From Allorhizobium pseudoryzae (GTDB taxonomy: Bacteria; Pseudomonadota; Alphaproteobacteria; Rhizobiales; Rhizobiaceae), in the NCBI RefSeq assembly GCF_011046245.1, contig NZ_CP049243.1:1-64000 (forward strand): DNA of 64,000 bases, read 5' to 3'. The notes beneath the pieces were generated by a model, which ran no database searches, was not told where the DNA came from, and saw only the letters and a list, made by a program, of their open reading frames with translations. Both the position numbers and the translations under genes were made by a program. Positions within the stretch are counted from its first letter, which is position 1. Each line of letters opens with the position of its first letter. Below are positions 44,480 to 53,074 of this stretch, in pieces.

Positions 44480-44509
44480 AAACCACACGAGTTGGTCGTG
44501 TGGTTTTTA
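44480..44509 (+). terminator. Hairpin with T-tract
   Basis: AAACCACACGA and TCGTGTGGTTT are perfect 11-bp arms around GTTGG, followed by TTT. It fits an intrinsic terminator on the plus strand. No gene is seen directly upstream, so it may end a short RNA or isolate divergent promoters. Confidence 0.5.
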
Positions 44510-44760
44510 CAAGTGTCTGGGTCGAGTGGTGAACCCCGGAGCCGCGTGAGGCCTCACTTGGCGCTCGCACGGAAGGCGCAAGGGTGAAGAGCGAAGCGTC
44601 CCTTTCGCCTGACTACGAGGGACAAATAAAGGCCTTCAAAAGCGGTTTTGGCGGTGAACCCTGGTGAGCGTTCCAACGGAAAGACTGCGAAGCAAAGCGG
44701 AGCCAGTCGAGAGGTGAAAACTAGGTTGAAATTGGGGGATAGTGCTTTGGTTTTTATGTG

Positions 44761-44791
44761 GCAGGATACGCAAAAATGTTTTACATTTTGC
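44761..44791 (-). other. Predicted oriT nic site with adjacent inverted repeat (MOBP type)
   Basis: On the minus strand the core TATCCTG followed by CC matches the RP4-family nic sequence YATCCTG|Y, giving cleavage between 44762 and 44761. Arms GCAAAATG and CATTTTTGC (44770-44791) form an inverted repeat that ends 8 nt before the nic, the same spacing as in RP4. MobC and a MOBP-type relaxase follow. All elements are visible; cleavage itself is predicted. Confidence 0.7.
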
Positions 44792-44797
44792 ATTGCG

Positions 44798-44818
44798 ATC
44801 GTGGGACAAGCCCACGAT
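44798..44818. repeat. Perfect inverted repeat before mobC
   Basis: ATCGTGGG and CCCACGAT are perfect 8-bp arms around ACAAG, 33 bp before the mobC start and 30 bp from the predicted nic. It could be a MobC binding site or operator. Confidence 0.45.
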
Positions 44819-44851
44819 GGTGGTCGCAAGGCTCCGGGAAGGCTTAGTTGA

Positions 44852-45256
44852 TTGACGAGTGAAGACACGATCGAAGTGCCGACAGCCAAGCAACGCAAGG
44901 GGCGTCTAATCAACGTCCGCATCAGCGATGCAGAGCATTCGGCTATCGAAGAAGCGGCCAAGTCGGCTGGTATGAGTGTGTCTGCTTTTTTCCGTTCTTT
45001 GCTCCTCGAGGGTGCTGGCGTTCGACCTATTCTGACTGCGGAAGACAGGTTGATCATGGCCGCATTGCTCGAAGATATGCGGATGATAGGCATCAATTTG
45101 AATCAGGTAGCCCGCTCCCTGAATGCAGGAAAGGGGGTCCATCCCTCAGAGCTGGACATCAACCTTAGCAACGTCCAGCGGATTCAGGCGGCCGTAATGA
45201 GCGAGCTGCGGACACTTTCGCGCCGTGCCGGGCATGAGCGCCGAGGCGAGGTGTAG
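44852..45256 (+). CDS. MobC-like relaxosome accessory protein
   Basis: A 134-residue ribbon-helix-helix protein. RLINVRISDAEHSAIEEAA starts the RHH domain (about 18-60), and the later LEDMRMIGINLNQVARSLN motif is typical of MobC proteins of MOBP plasmids. It should bind oriT and help the relaxase open the nic region. The start is TTG with GGGAAGG about 12 nt upstream. The relaxase follows after 3 bp. Confidence 0.75.
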   Translation: MTSEDTIEVPTAKQRKGRLINVRISDAEHSAIEEAAKSAGMSVSAFFRSLLLEGAGVRPILTAEDRLIMAALLEDMRMIGINLNQVARSLNAGKGVHPSELDINLSNVQRIQAAVMSELRTLSRRAGHERRGEV

Positions 45257-45259
45257 GCC

Positions 45260-47737
45260 GTGGAGTTCTTTTTCGGCGCTTTCACAAGCGAATGGGAGCA
45301 AAGGCGCGCGGCACTATTGCACGAAATGACGCTGGGCGGCCGTGGGAGCGCTGTCGAGGAAGAGCTTGAGAAGAGACTGAAGAATCTGCAGCACCAGGTT
45401 GGGATGTCTAAAGGCGGGTCGGGATCTAGGGGAGGGGTGAGGACTTCGGCATTCAACGTGTCGTCGCCTTCGAGGACGATGGCTGCCGGTTCGGGTGCTA
45501 TTCGATCAATGGACGTTCGTCTTGCGAGCGTTGCCAAAGGGAGCCAGCCCGCCGTAGTCAAATTGGCTTCCTACGGTGGTGGCGCCCGCGTAGGCTCGAT
45601 GCTCAACTATGTTTCCAGAGGGGGGGAGCTGAAGGTTGAGAACGAGAACGGCGAGACGTTGCGTGGCCGTGAGGAGTTGGCGCGTCTCCGTGGCGATTGG
45701 GATCACCTTTTCCAAAACAGGACCGAGAGCCGCGATATCGGCGCGTTTAGCGTCGAGGTGAGCGTTTCCGGCGGCTCGAACCCGCATGAGCAGGTGCGGG
45801 ACATTCTCAGCAGTGGCTTTGGTGATCGACGCTACGCTTACTCTGTCGAAACCCGAAACGATGGATCGCTGAAGGTCGAGGGCTATGTTGTGTTGCGCAG
45901 CGGGCAGGGCGAGCGGCTGACGGCTGACGCGAAGGCGGCCGCCATCGTTCAGGAGCGTTTCAACGCCAGCGCCGTTGCGAAAGAGGCCCCTGCGGCTTTC
46001 TCGTTCACAGGCTATGGCAACGGCGTGGAATATGGCGCTGCCAAGTTGCGAGACCTGATCGCGCAGCGGAACGACGTTCGAGACGATCAGGGACGTTCGA
46101 TTGCCGATGACAAGGCTGCGGGCGACCTGGTGCAAAAGGAATGGCGGGATGAGCTGCACAGCCGCAAGAGCCGTGACGTGATGCACGTGATCATGTCGGC
46201 GCGTGCCGGCACGGATGCTGCCGCGTTCGAAGGAGCTGTTCGCGACTTCTTGGCTGAGCAGTTTGCGGGCCATCGGTACGTTTTCGCTATGCACGATCCG
46301 GAGAACGATCCGAAAGAAGCAGGGGAGGGGGGCAAGCGGCCGCATGTTCATGCCCATGCCATCGTTACCATGCGTTCGGAGTCGGGCGACCGGATCGAGA
46401 CGACTCCGGCCACCTTCCGGCAATGGCGTGAGGTCATAGCCGAGAAGGCGCGTGACCACGGCATCAATATGGAAATGACCGATCGGAGAGAGTTCGCCAC
46501 GCCGCCAGCCTTCACGCGGAATCAGGTTCGCGCCGTCAAGCATGACGGTCGAACCGAGCATGTAGGCACCAGCGATCCGGCGCAGGCGCGATATGACGCA
46601 AAGCGAGCTGGTCGGCGCATGGTGGCGACGAGCCAGAGAAGCCGCCAGTACATCCTAAAAGCGCAGGAGACCTGGCAGAAGATTGCAGTCAACGCCGGCG
46701 ACACAGTGGTTGCGGCCTACGCCGCTCAGCATCGCTCCTATCTCGAAAACGGCCTTGCCAAAACGGATCAATCGCCTGCTGGTGCAGTCATTCATGCAGA
46801 TTTCGGCGGTGATTACCGCTCCAATATGGTAGCAATCAGAGACATGTTGTCGGAGGCAAAGGACATGCGCGAGCAGACACGCCCAGAGTTCGAAGCGTAC
46901 GAAAAGACGGTTGAAACGGCTCTATTCAACCTTCAGCGCAGCGCTGGTCCAGAGGACCGGTCAGGCTTCGAAGAGGTTTCCTCCCTCGCTCGCGAGATCG
47001 TCGATCTGCGCAGGCAGATGCTCGAAATGAAGGAGCGTGGGCTTGATGAGCAGGATGGCCGAAACGCTGCTGGCGATGTCTCCAGAGAGGGTGGTGCCGC
47101 GCCGGAAAGAACGGCATCTGAGGTGCAAGAGCAGACGAATGCTAACTCCCAGTGGGAGGCAGCTGTTGCCAAGCATGGAGAGGCTGTCGTTGAGGCTGGT
47201 AACGATGCGATGGCAAATGTGGAACACTATCGCTCCGGCCTCGCCCATATCGAAGCCGGCGAGCTCGGAGACGAAAACCGGGAGCAGTATGAGAAGGGCC
47301 TTGAGGCTTCGCTTCATCATGCAGCTCAACTCGCCGCTACCGGAAACGCCTATCTCCGGGATGTTGCCAACGAAGATCCGGAACTGCGCGCGGAGATCGA
47401 GACCATTGAACGCAATGAAGAGCGTGGGGACGAAAACAAGTCAAACAAGCAGCCGATAACAGCGGATACTGCCGACGATCGCCAACGCGATCTCAGGGTG
47501 GATCTGGAAGAGGAACGTCCGATCGGGCAAGCGGAGCGTGAGGCTCACCAGCTCGCTGAGACGGTGGACGCTACTCAGAGGCAGCAAGATCGTGTAAACA
47601 GAGACAGGGAAGCGGCCAAGCAGGGCGGCGAGACCACTCGGACTGATCCCGCGCAACAGCACATTCCTCGTCTCGAGGAGTTGGAGCGTGAACAGGTTGA
47701 ACAGAGGGAGCGTAATCGGGACGACCGTGATCGCTAA
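45260..47737 (+). CDS. MOBP-type relaxase
   Basis: An 825-residue DNA relaxase that nicks oriT and pilots the strand. The start is GTG with GAGG upstream. The HUH motif lies at 362-366 (PHVHAHAIV), in the context HRYVFAMHDPEND...HVHAHA typical of this group. Tyr117 (LNYVSR) is the best candidate for the catalytic Tyr. A long helical C-terminal half follows and ends in an arginine-rich tail, QRERNRDDRDR, similar to C-terminal T4SS signals of VirB/D4 substrates. No helicase or primase domain is seen. Confidence 0.82.
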   Translation: MEFFFGAFTSEWEQRRAALLHEMTLGGRGSAVEEELEKRLKNLQHQVGMSKGGSGSRGGVRTSAFNVSSPSRTMAAGSGAIRSMDVRLASVAKGSQPAVVKLASYGGGARVGSMLNYVSRGGELKVENENGETLRGREELARLRGDWDHLFQNRTESRDIGAFSVEVSVSGGSNPHEQVRDILSSGFGDRRYAYSVETRNDGSLKVEGYVVLRSGQGERLTADAKAAAIVQERFNASAVAKEAPAAFSFTGYGNGVEYGAAKLRDLIAQRNDVRDDQGRSIADDKAAGDLVQKEWRDELHSRKSRDVMHVIMSARAGTDAAAFEGAVRDFLAEQFAGHRYVFAMHDPENDPKEAGEGGKRPHVHAHAIVTMRSESGDRIETTPATFRQWREVIAEKARDHGINMEMTDRREFATPPAFTRNQVRAVKHDGRTEHVGTSDPAQARYDAKRAGRRMVATSQRSRQYILKAQETWQKIAVNAGDTVVAAYAAQHRSYLENGLAKTDQSPAGAVIHADFGGDYRSNMVAIRDMLSEAKDMREQTRPEFEAYEKTVETALFNLQRSAGPEDRSGFEEVSSLAREIVDLRRQMLEMKERGLDEQDGRNAAGDVSREGGAAPERTASEVQEQTNANSQWEAAVAKHGEAVVEAGNDAMANVEHYRSGLAHIEAGELGDENREQYEKGLEASLHHAAQLAATGNAYLRDVANEDPELRAEIETIERNEERGDENKSNKQPITADTADDRQRDLRVDLEEERPIGQAEREAHQLAETVDATQRQQDRVNRDREAAKQGGETTRTDPAQQHIPRLEELEREQVEQRERNRDDRDR

Positions 47738-47743
47738 AGTGTC

Positions 47744-47956
47744 ATGCAGGACGGTAATCAGAACACCTACCTGGTGGAAGTAAACGACCCCAAGTCTGCC
47801 GACCTCGTCGGCAAGATGATGGTGTGGGGTATGGTCTCCGTGGGGATCCTCGCGATCCTGATCAAGGTCTACGGGACCGTGATCGGCTGGTATCACGCTT
47901 CTGTGGCTTGGCTAACAGAGGCGGGTCAGTACGCAGCCAGCTTCTGGCCCTTCTGA
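47744..47956 (+). CDS. Small membrane protein after the relaxase
   Basis: A 70-residue protein with one strong transmembrane segment (about 25-45, VWGMVSVGILAILI). It begins 6 bp after the relaxase stop and ends 7 bp before the convergent virD4 gene. Such small genes accompany relaxase genes on rhizobial plasmids. The function is unknown. Confidence 0.55.
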   Translation: MQDGNQNTYLVEVNDPKSADLVGKMMVWGMVSVGILAILIKVYGTVIGWYHASVAWLTEAGQYAASFWPF

Positions 47957-47963
47957 ACCGGAA

Positions 47964-50051
47964 TTAGCGGCCGGCCTGTTCCATGATTGGATCAGGAACG
48001 GTCGCTGCGAATAGCTCTTCCAAGCTCTTCCTCTTGCGCGGTGATTTGCCTTCGGCTTCCCGTTCGACGACCTCCCTAAGGCGACTAACCCGATCATTGT
48101 GCGCTTTTTCGATGTCGTTCTCTGAGACAGGTGTCGTGCGCTTTTCGGGAGCGGGCACAGCTGCCTTTGCAGGTTCCGGAGTGCCCCCGGCGCTGACCTT
48201 CTTGTTGGCCAAGGCGGATGGATTCACAACGCGAGCGGGCGAGGTGGATGGCGCTGGCTCTTTCGGAGCCTCCTCCTGGACAGGCGCCCGCCGCTCCTCC
48301 GCTTTCGCCTCAGTCACAGGCTTTATCGCTTCCGCTTGTTCAGCCTGTTCCTGGCCTGCATTGGCATAGGCTGGCGTGGTCGCTGGAACAGGTTTAGGTG
48401 GCAGGTAATCGACAGTTGGAACGGTCGGTATGTGCGTCTGAGAATAGGCCTCCGCCTCCTTGAAGGGCTGCGTCTTAAAGAAGCGCAGCTTGTCTCCAAA
48501 GATTGGCCGCTGACCCTCCACCAGCAAGATCATCTTGTTCTCGGGCATCTGGCGCACTTCCTGCGGCATCATCAGGTCCCGATCGCGAATTTGCTCGACT
48601 TTTGTTCGGCGCGGGAGCCCCATAAGCTCGATAGTGCGGGATTCAGACTGATATCGGATAGTTCTCTTGCCAAGCGCGCGGGAAGCATACTCTGCCGTGG
48701 CCTGGTCATTGGCACCAAGGATGAGCTGATAGCCGCAGTTGCCAAGGAGCGAATGTCGGGACGTCTCACCATAGATCTCATCCAGGTTCTTCAGGTCCTG
48801 GATGATGAAGGCGAGCTTGATCTTATAGCCGGCCACATAGGGCAGCTTCGTCATGATCTCGTCCATGCGCTTCAGCTGGCGAAACTCATCCAGCAGAAAA
48901 TAGACCGGCACGGAGTTTGGATCATGCTCAATGGTAAGTATGTCCATCACCTGTTGAACGAACAGCGTCAGCAGCGGCCTAAGAAGCGTGATGTCGGTGA
49001 TGTTCGGGGCAAGGTAGACTGTGATGGGGCGACGCTTCATGGATCGAAGGTCCATGTCAGTCATGTTCGTTGCGGCCACAACGCGTTCGTTCTTGAACGG
49101 CCTCATCGCCTTCTGGATATCAAGCAGTGCCGAGGCCGCGGCCCGTTCCGAGAGAGACAGGTAGGAATTGAAGCTCTCCATCGTGAACTTCGACAGGTAA
49201 GGCTCCTTCTCCTTGATGTACTTCATCAAGGCCTGCAGATCGGTCCCGCTGTTGAAGAAGGAGTTGATGTCGCCGAGGTTCCTGCGCCCTTTGTAGAAAG
49301 GGCTTTCGAGAACATAGCTGATGGCGCCGGCGAGAACCTGTTGAGCTGTGGCCTGCCAAACTGAATTCTCGGATTCGGTGTTCTCCGGGACAAGAATGCT
49401 GGCGATATTTTGAATGTCAGTCGTGCGATTGCCTCGCTCCGGACGAACGAAATCCAAGGGATTATAGCTGTTGGTCGTCTCGGAACCCGGCGCGAACAAG
49501 AAGACCTGGCTGCCGTTGCGCTTCCGATAGCCGGCGGTTGCCTTGTAGACCTCCCCCTTCAGATCCGTGACGATCATAGAGCCTTCGTGCATGAGAGCGT
49601 TGGGGATGACGTAGCCCGCGCCCTTACCGGATCGCGTCGGGCCAATAATGAGGTGGTGGCGATCGTCATACGCGCGGAGGACGTTGCTCCCGATGCGACC
49701 GAATATGTGACCTTTCTTGCCAAACCACTTCCCGCGCCGAAGGGTTGCAAGATCCTGAAAGGCCGCATCCCCCAATGGATTGCTGGTAGGTTTGAGCCCA
49801 AGGTAAGCAATGAGGCCTGATACGAGCAGCGCGGGCACTACGGAGCCGAGCGCGACTTTTTGAAGGGAAGGGGAGGAGCTATAGGCCCAGAACTGCTGAA
49901 TTGGTGCGAATGGGTTTGAGGTAATTGTCGCCTCGAGGATCCTACCGTCACCGTAGAAGAGCTGAAGCCCCGCACCGTATGCCAGCATCCAGGCTGCAAA
50001 TGCGATCAACAGGCAGAAGAACAGATAGAAGGCCTGTAGCCCCTTACTCAT
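47964..50051 (-). CDS. virD4: VirD4/TraG type IV coupling protein
   Basis: A 695-residue hexameric ATPase that links the relaxosome to the T4SS. Two N-terminal membrane helices (about 8-28 and 65-85) precede Walker A GPTRSGKGAG near residue 137 and Walker B VYFLLDEFRQL near 390. The last 150 residues are a Pro/Ala/Glu-rich tail, longer than in many VirD4 proteins. It overlaps virB11 by 4 bp and is the last gene of the virB operon. Confidence 0.92.
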   Translation of the reverse strand: MSKGLQAFYLFFCLLIAFAAWMLAYGAGLQLFYGDGRILEATITSNPFAPIQQFWAYSSSPSLQKVALGSVVPALLVSGLIAYLGLKPTSNPLGDAAFQDLATLRRGKWFGKKGHIFGRIGSNVLRAYDDRHHLIIGPTRSGKGAGYVIPNALMHEGSMIVTDLKGEVYKATAGYRKRNGSQVFLFAPGSETTNSYNPLDFVRPERGNRTTDIQNIASILVPENTESENSVWQATAQQVLAGAISYVLESPFYKGRRNLGDINSFFNSGTDLQALMKYIKEKEPYLSKFTMESFNSYLSLSERAAASALLDIQKAMRPFKNERVVAATNMTDMDLRSMKRRPITVYLAPNITDITLLRPLLTLFVQQVMDILTIEHDPNSVPVYFLLDEFRQLKRMDEIMTKLPYVAGYKIKLAFIIQDLKNLDEIYGETSRHSLLGNCGYQLILGANDQATAEYASRALGKRTIRYQSESRTIELMGLPRRTKVEQIRDRDLMMPQEVRQMPENKMILLVEGQRPIFGDKLRFFKTQPFKEAEAYSQTHIPTVPTVDYLPPKPVPATTPAYANAGQEQAEQAEAIKPVTEAKAEERRAPVQEEAPKEPAPSTSPARVVNPSALANKKVSAGGTPEPAKAAVPAPEKRTTPVSENDIEKAHNDRVSRLREVVEREAEGKSPRKRKSLEELFAATVPDPIMEQAGR

Positions 50052-51070
50052 GATGCATCCCGTGCGAAGTAGATTTCGGAAACCCCGCGCTTGCCGCCTT
50101 CCCGCCTGAGCTGGATCACGATCGGAATGACCATTTGGATGTAGGACATCAGGTCCTGCTTGGAGTAGCCGGCGGACATGCCGGACTGCTGCATCATCAT
50201 GGCAAGCTGTTCATAGGCGCCGAGCGGCGTATCGGCGTGTACTGTCGACATGCTGCCCGGGTGGCCTGTGTTGATGGCGCGAAGGAATGAAAAGGCCTCA
50301 GCGCCACGAATCTCGCCAACAAAGAGGCGATCCGGCCGCATTCGAAGCGCCGATTCAAGAAGGTTTTGAATCGTCACGTTTGCAGTGCCTTGCCCACCCT
50401 TGGAGGCGATCAGGTGGACCGCGTTCTTCTGTGGTGGGAATAGCTCACGAGTGTCTTCAAGCGTCAGGATCCGCTCATTCAGGTCTACAGAGTTCAGGCA
50501 CGCGTTCAGAAACGTGGTTTTACCCGACGACGTGCCGCCACTGATCAGGATCGAAACCCGCTTCGTGATGGCCGTATGGATGAAGTCGTAGATCTTCTCC
50601 GCGCGCAGATAGGCGACCAGCTCCCGATCCACGTCGCTTAGGCCCCCGACAGCAACCGAGACTTTGTCGAGAGAGCCGTTGTCACGGTAGTCCTGCAGAG
50701 AAAAATTCTGCACAACCTGCTTACGGATCGTGATCGACCCACCGTCAGGTGCCGCGGGCGGCAAGACGACCTGGATACGTTCGCCGGTCGGCAGTGCTGC
50801 GCTAAGGATCGGATTAGCGGCGTTGAGGAACTGCTTTGTCGCTGCGGCAACCCGCTCGCCAATGTTCTCGATCTCCCGTGCCGTCAGAGCATCGATTTCA
50901 TGATGCTCCATGTGATCAGCACCGAAGCGCTCAACATAGACTTGGCCTGGCCGGTTCACCGCAATCTCAACCACCTTCGGGTCATCGAGAAATTGCCTGA
51001 TGGGCTCCAGAGACCGGTTCAGGAAATAGTGGGGATCATGAGCCGTCGTGTTACCTACCATAACGTTCAC
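50048..51070 (-). CDS. virB11: VirB11 traffic ATPase
   Basis: A 340-residue cytoplasmic hexameric ATPase that powers pilus assembly and substrate passage. It has Walker A SGGTSSGKTT near residue 177, the ILTLEDTREL Asp box and the RPDRLFVGEIRGAEAF Walker B. The length is typical. It overlaps virB10 by 20 bp. Confidence 0.92.
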   Translation of the reverse strand: MNVMVGNTTAHDPHYFLNRSLEPIRQFLDDPKVVEIAVNRPGQVYVERFGADHMEHHEIDALTAREIENIGERVAAATKQFLNAANPILSAALPTGERIQVVLPPAAPDGGSITIRKQVVQNFSLQDYRDNGSLDKVSVAVGGLSDVDRELVAYLRAEKIYDFIHTAITKRVSILISGGTSSGKTTFLNACLNSVDLNERILTLEDTRELFPPQKNAVHLIASKGGQGTANVTIQNLLESALRMRPDRLFVGEIRGAEAFSFLRAINTGHPGSMSTVHADTPLGAYEQLAMMMQQSGMSAGYSKQDLMSYIQMVIPIVIQLRREGGKRGVSEIYFARDAS

Positions 51071-52262
51071 GTTTGATCTCCTTCATCGCTTCCGTGACAG
51101 GATCGTCGTACATGGCGCTGAAATCGAGGTCCTGGCGAACATAGACAAAGATCCGCTCGCCCTGCGGGACGCTGATCGTTGGCGGGATCCTCAGGTTTTC
51201 GGCAAGGACCGTGTTCGCCATGTCGCTGAAGGTCTGCGCGATCGTTTCTCGCGCCAATTCAGCACCTCTTTCGGCGTCATCGTTTCCGGAGCTGGAGTCG
51301 CTACCGTATCCGGTTAGATAGCTTGCACCGCCTCCGACGATCGACAGCAAGATTGATGCGCCAAAGCGCTCACGGAACTTGTTGTCGACATGACCCGTCA
51401 GGCCTGATCGCCCGAGGCTGTCCGTGCCGATGGAGTTCAAGCGCACCGACACGCCGTCATCCCGGATCAGCCTCGTCCACACAACAAAGACCCGCTTCTG
51501 CCCCCGCGTAACTTCGGACTGATATTCCCCGATCAGGCGTGTTCCTGTTGGGATCAGGACACGCCGCCCATCGAAGGAGTAGACATCCTTGGATGTAATG
51601 GCCCGGACCTGGCCCGGAAGGTCGCTGACGATCGCCGTTTCCAAGATGCCCGGGATCAGCGTGCCCTCTGGGATCATGGCGTCGATGCGCTCAATCTGCC
51701 GGGCCTTGGCGGAACGGTCACCGATCGCACTCGCTGAGGACAGGTACTGGCTGTTGCGATCCTCGCCAGCGACGGTCAAAGGCGTGCCGCTGTTCGAGCC
51801 ATCGAGCGAACCATTCGCGGATCCTCCCAGGTTCTGGTCAAGCGTGATTAGCTTTGACCGAAATCGCTCCGGAAACACCTCTTCGGCGGGCGGGGAGGCG
51901 CTCGCCGGTTGAGCTACTTCGGGCGGGGGAGGCACGTTGAATTCAGTGACGTCCACCGGCGGAGCTGGCGGCGGAGGTGGCGGAGGTGGAAGTTCCAAGA
52001 CAGGCTGTTCGGGTGGTGGGGGAGTGGGTTCTCCATCGCGCACGAAACCGGGCGGCCGGAAGGTCGTGGTACGGAACTCCTCCTCACTTTGCGGGCTTTC
52101 AGGCGGGCTTTCTCCGGACGTGGCGAGCACCAGGTACGCGGCGAAGACGCCAGCCAGCAAAAGGGCGGCCATGCCGACCGTTTGATTGCGCTTCACGTTT
52201 CGGTTGCTGATTTCGGCCTCGTCGGCCGCCGCCATTGCGTCGAGTTCAGGGCTGCGCTTCAT
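51051..52262 (-). CDS. virB10: VirB10 core-complex protein
   Basis: A 403-residue protein spanning both membranes. A single membrane helix lies at about 28-46, followed by a Pro-rich periplasmic region (about 60-130, with a run of prolines and PPPPPP) and the C-terminal TrbI/VirB10 domain. Conserved parts are IPGILETAIVSDLPG, GRRVLIPTGTRLIGEYQ and GASILLSIVGG. It overlaps virB9 by 1 bp and virB11 by 20 bp. Confidence 0.92.
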   Translation of the reverse strand: MKRSPELDAMAAADEAEISNRNVKRNQTVGMAALLLAGVFAAYLVLATSGESPPESPQSEEEFRTTTFRPPGFVRDGEPTPPPPEQPVLELPPPPPPPPAPPVDVTEFNVPPPPEVAQPASASPPAEEVFPERFRSKLITLDQNLGGSANGSLDGSNSGTPLTVAGEDRNSQYLSSASAIGDRSAKARQIERIDAMIPEGTLIPGILETAIVSDLPGQVRAITSKDVYSFDGRRVLIPTGTRLIGEYQSEVTRGQKRVFVVWTRLIRDDGVSVRLNSIGTDSLGRSGLTGHVDNKFRERFGASILLSIVGGGASYLTGYGSDSSSGNDDAERGAELARETIAQTFSDMANTVLAENLRIPPTISVPQGERIFVYVRQDLDFSAMYDDPVTEAMKEIKRERYGR

Positions 52263-53074
52263 TAGTTGCCGCTCCTCCTGCGTTTGCTGGCATCAGGATC
52301 CGGTTTCGGAGCCATGATGTCAGGATCAGGTGCTGCAAAGTCCGGCTTGCGGAGGTTGAAAATGCACGTCCACTGGTTTCCGTCCCGGAGCGTGTATTGC
52401 GTGGCTACGCCGTCAACGACGATGTACTCGCCTTCTTTGCGGAAGTTTCGCAGGGTCTCGGAGAAGTCGGATTGAACGGCAAAAATGGCCGGCACGGTCC
52501 CTCGGCCGAACTTGAAAAAGGTCTTCTTTCCGTCATCGAACACCATTGTCGGTTTCAGCGCCGCGTCGCCCGAGAAAGAGTAGTCAATGTTGACGTTAGC
52601 TTTGTCGATGCTCGAAATGTTCGGGTTGGCTGCCCGAAACTCAGCCTCCTTCCGCAGAGACTCGTTCAGGTTCTTCTCCGGATAAACGAAGCGAATGCCG
52701 AAGACCTTTTTCCCTGCTTCCGGTGCATAGTCGTTGAGCTCAAGGAAGTAGATCCTCTTTGAGGTCACCACGTTCATGTTTGTGGAAACGTCCTTGGCTA
52801 TCGGCTTGACGAAAAGGATGTTGCCCTTTTCTGACGGGGCAACCTGCCAACTGTCGGTATCGCCAAGCGAGATCGTCTCAAACTTCTCATCTTCGTCGAA
52901 GATGATCATCGTTGAGATGCCGTAGGTCGCAGATACCTTCACGACGTTGTTCGGCTGATAGACGACACTGGTCACACGCGCATCCAGACTGCCAGGGCGG
53001 GGCTGTTGCGCCGCATAGGCGTGAGTCATCGTGAGAGCGGCGATCGACGCCGCCAGAGGCAAGCCATATTTCAC
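52262..53074 (-). CDS. virB9: VirB9 core-complex protein
   Basis: A 270-residue secreted protein with a signal peptide (cleavage after AYA, about residue 21). It carries the VirB9/TrbG fold, with GNILFVKPIAKDVSTNMNVVTSK split around residue 95 and the late AVQSDFSETLRNFRKEGEY segment. It forms the outer-membrane ring with VirB7 and VirB10. Confidence 0.9.
   Translation of the reverse strand: MKYGLPLAASIAALTMTHAYAAQQPRPGSLDARVTSVVYQPNNVVKVSATYGISTMIIFDEDEKFETISLGDTDSWQVAPSEKGNILFVKPIAKDVSTNMNVVTSKRIYFLELNDYAPEAGKKVFGIRFVYPEKNLNESLRKEAEFRAANPNISSIDKANVNIDYSFSGDAALKPTMVFDDGKKTFFKFGRGTVPAIFAVQSDFSETLRNFRKEGEYIVVDGVATQYTLRDGNQWTCIFNLRKPDFAAPDPDIMAPKPDPDASKRRRSGN

Larger units (their letters stand above)
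44307..44851. other. oriT and control region between virC-like and mob operons
   Basis: This 545-bp gene-free stretch contains repeats at 44416-44464, a hairpin at 44480-44506, a predicted nic site at 44761/44762 with its adjacent inverted repeat, and a perfect inverted repeat at 44798-44818 before mobC. Its lower GC content contrasts with its neighbours. It lies between the virC-like operon and mobC-relaxase, where an oriT is expected. Confidence 0.65.

Noticed and set aside
45506..46561. 351-codon open frame antisense to the relaxase gene
   Set aside because: It is a shadow of the relaxase coding region; the product has no coherent domain.
48336..49364. 342-codon open frame antisense to virD4
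   Set aside because: It is a shadow of the well-supported virD4 gene and has no Shine-Dalgarno sequence or recognisable domain.
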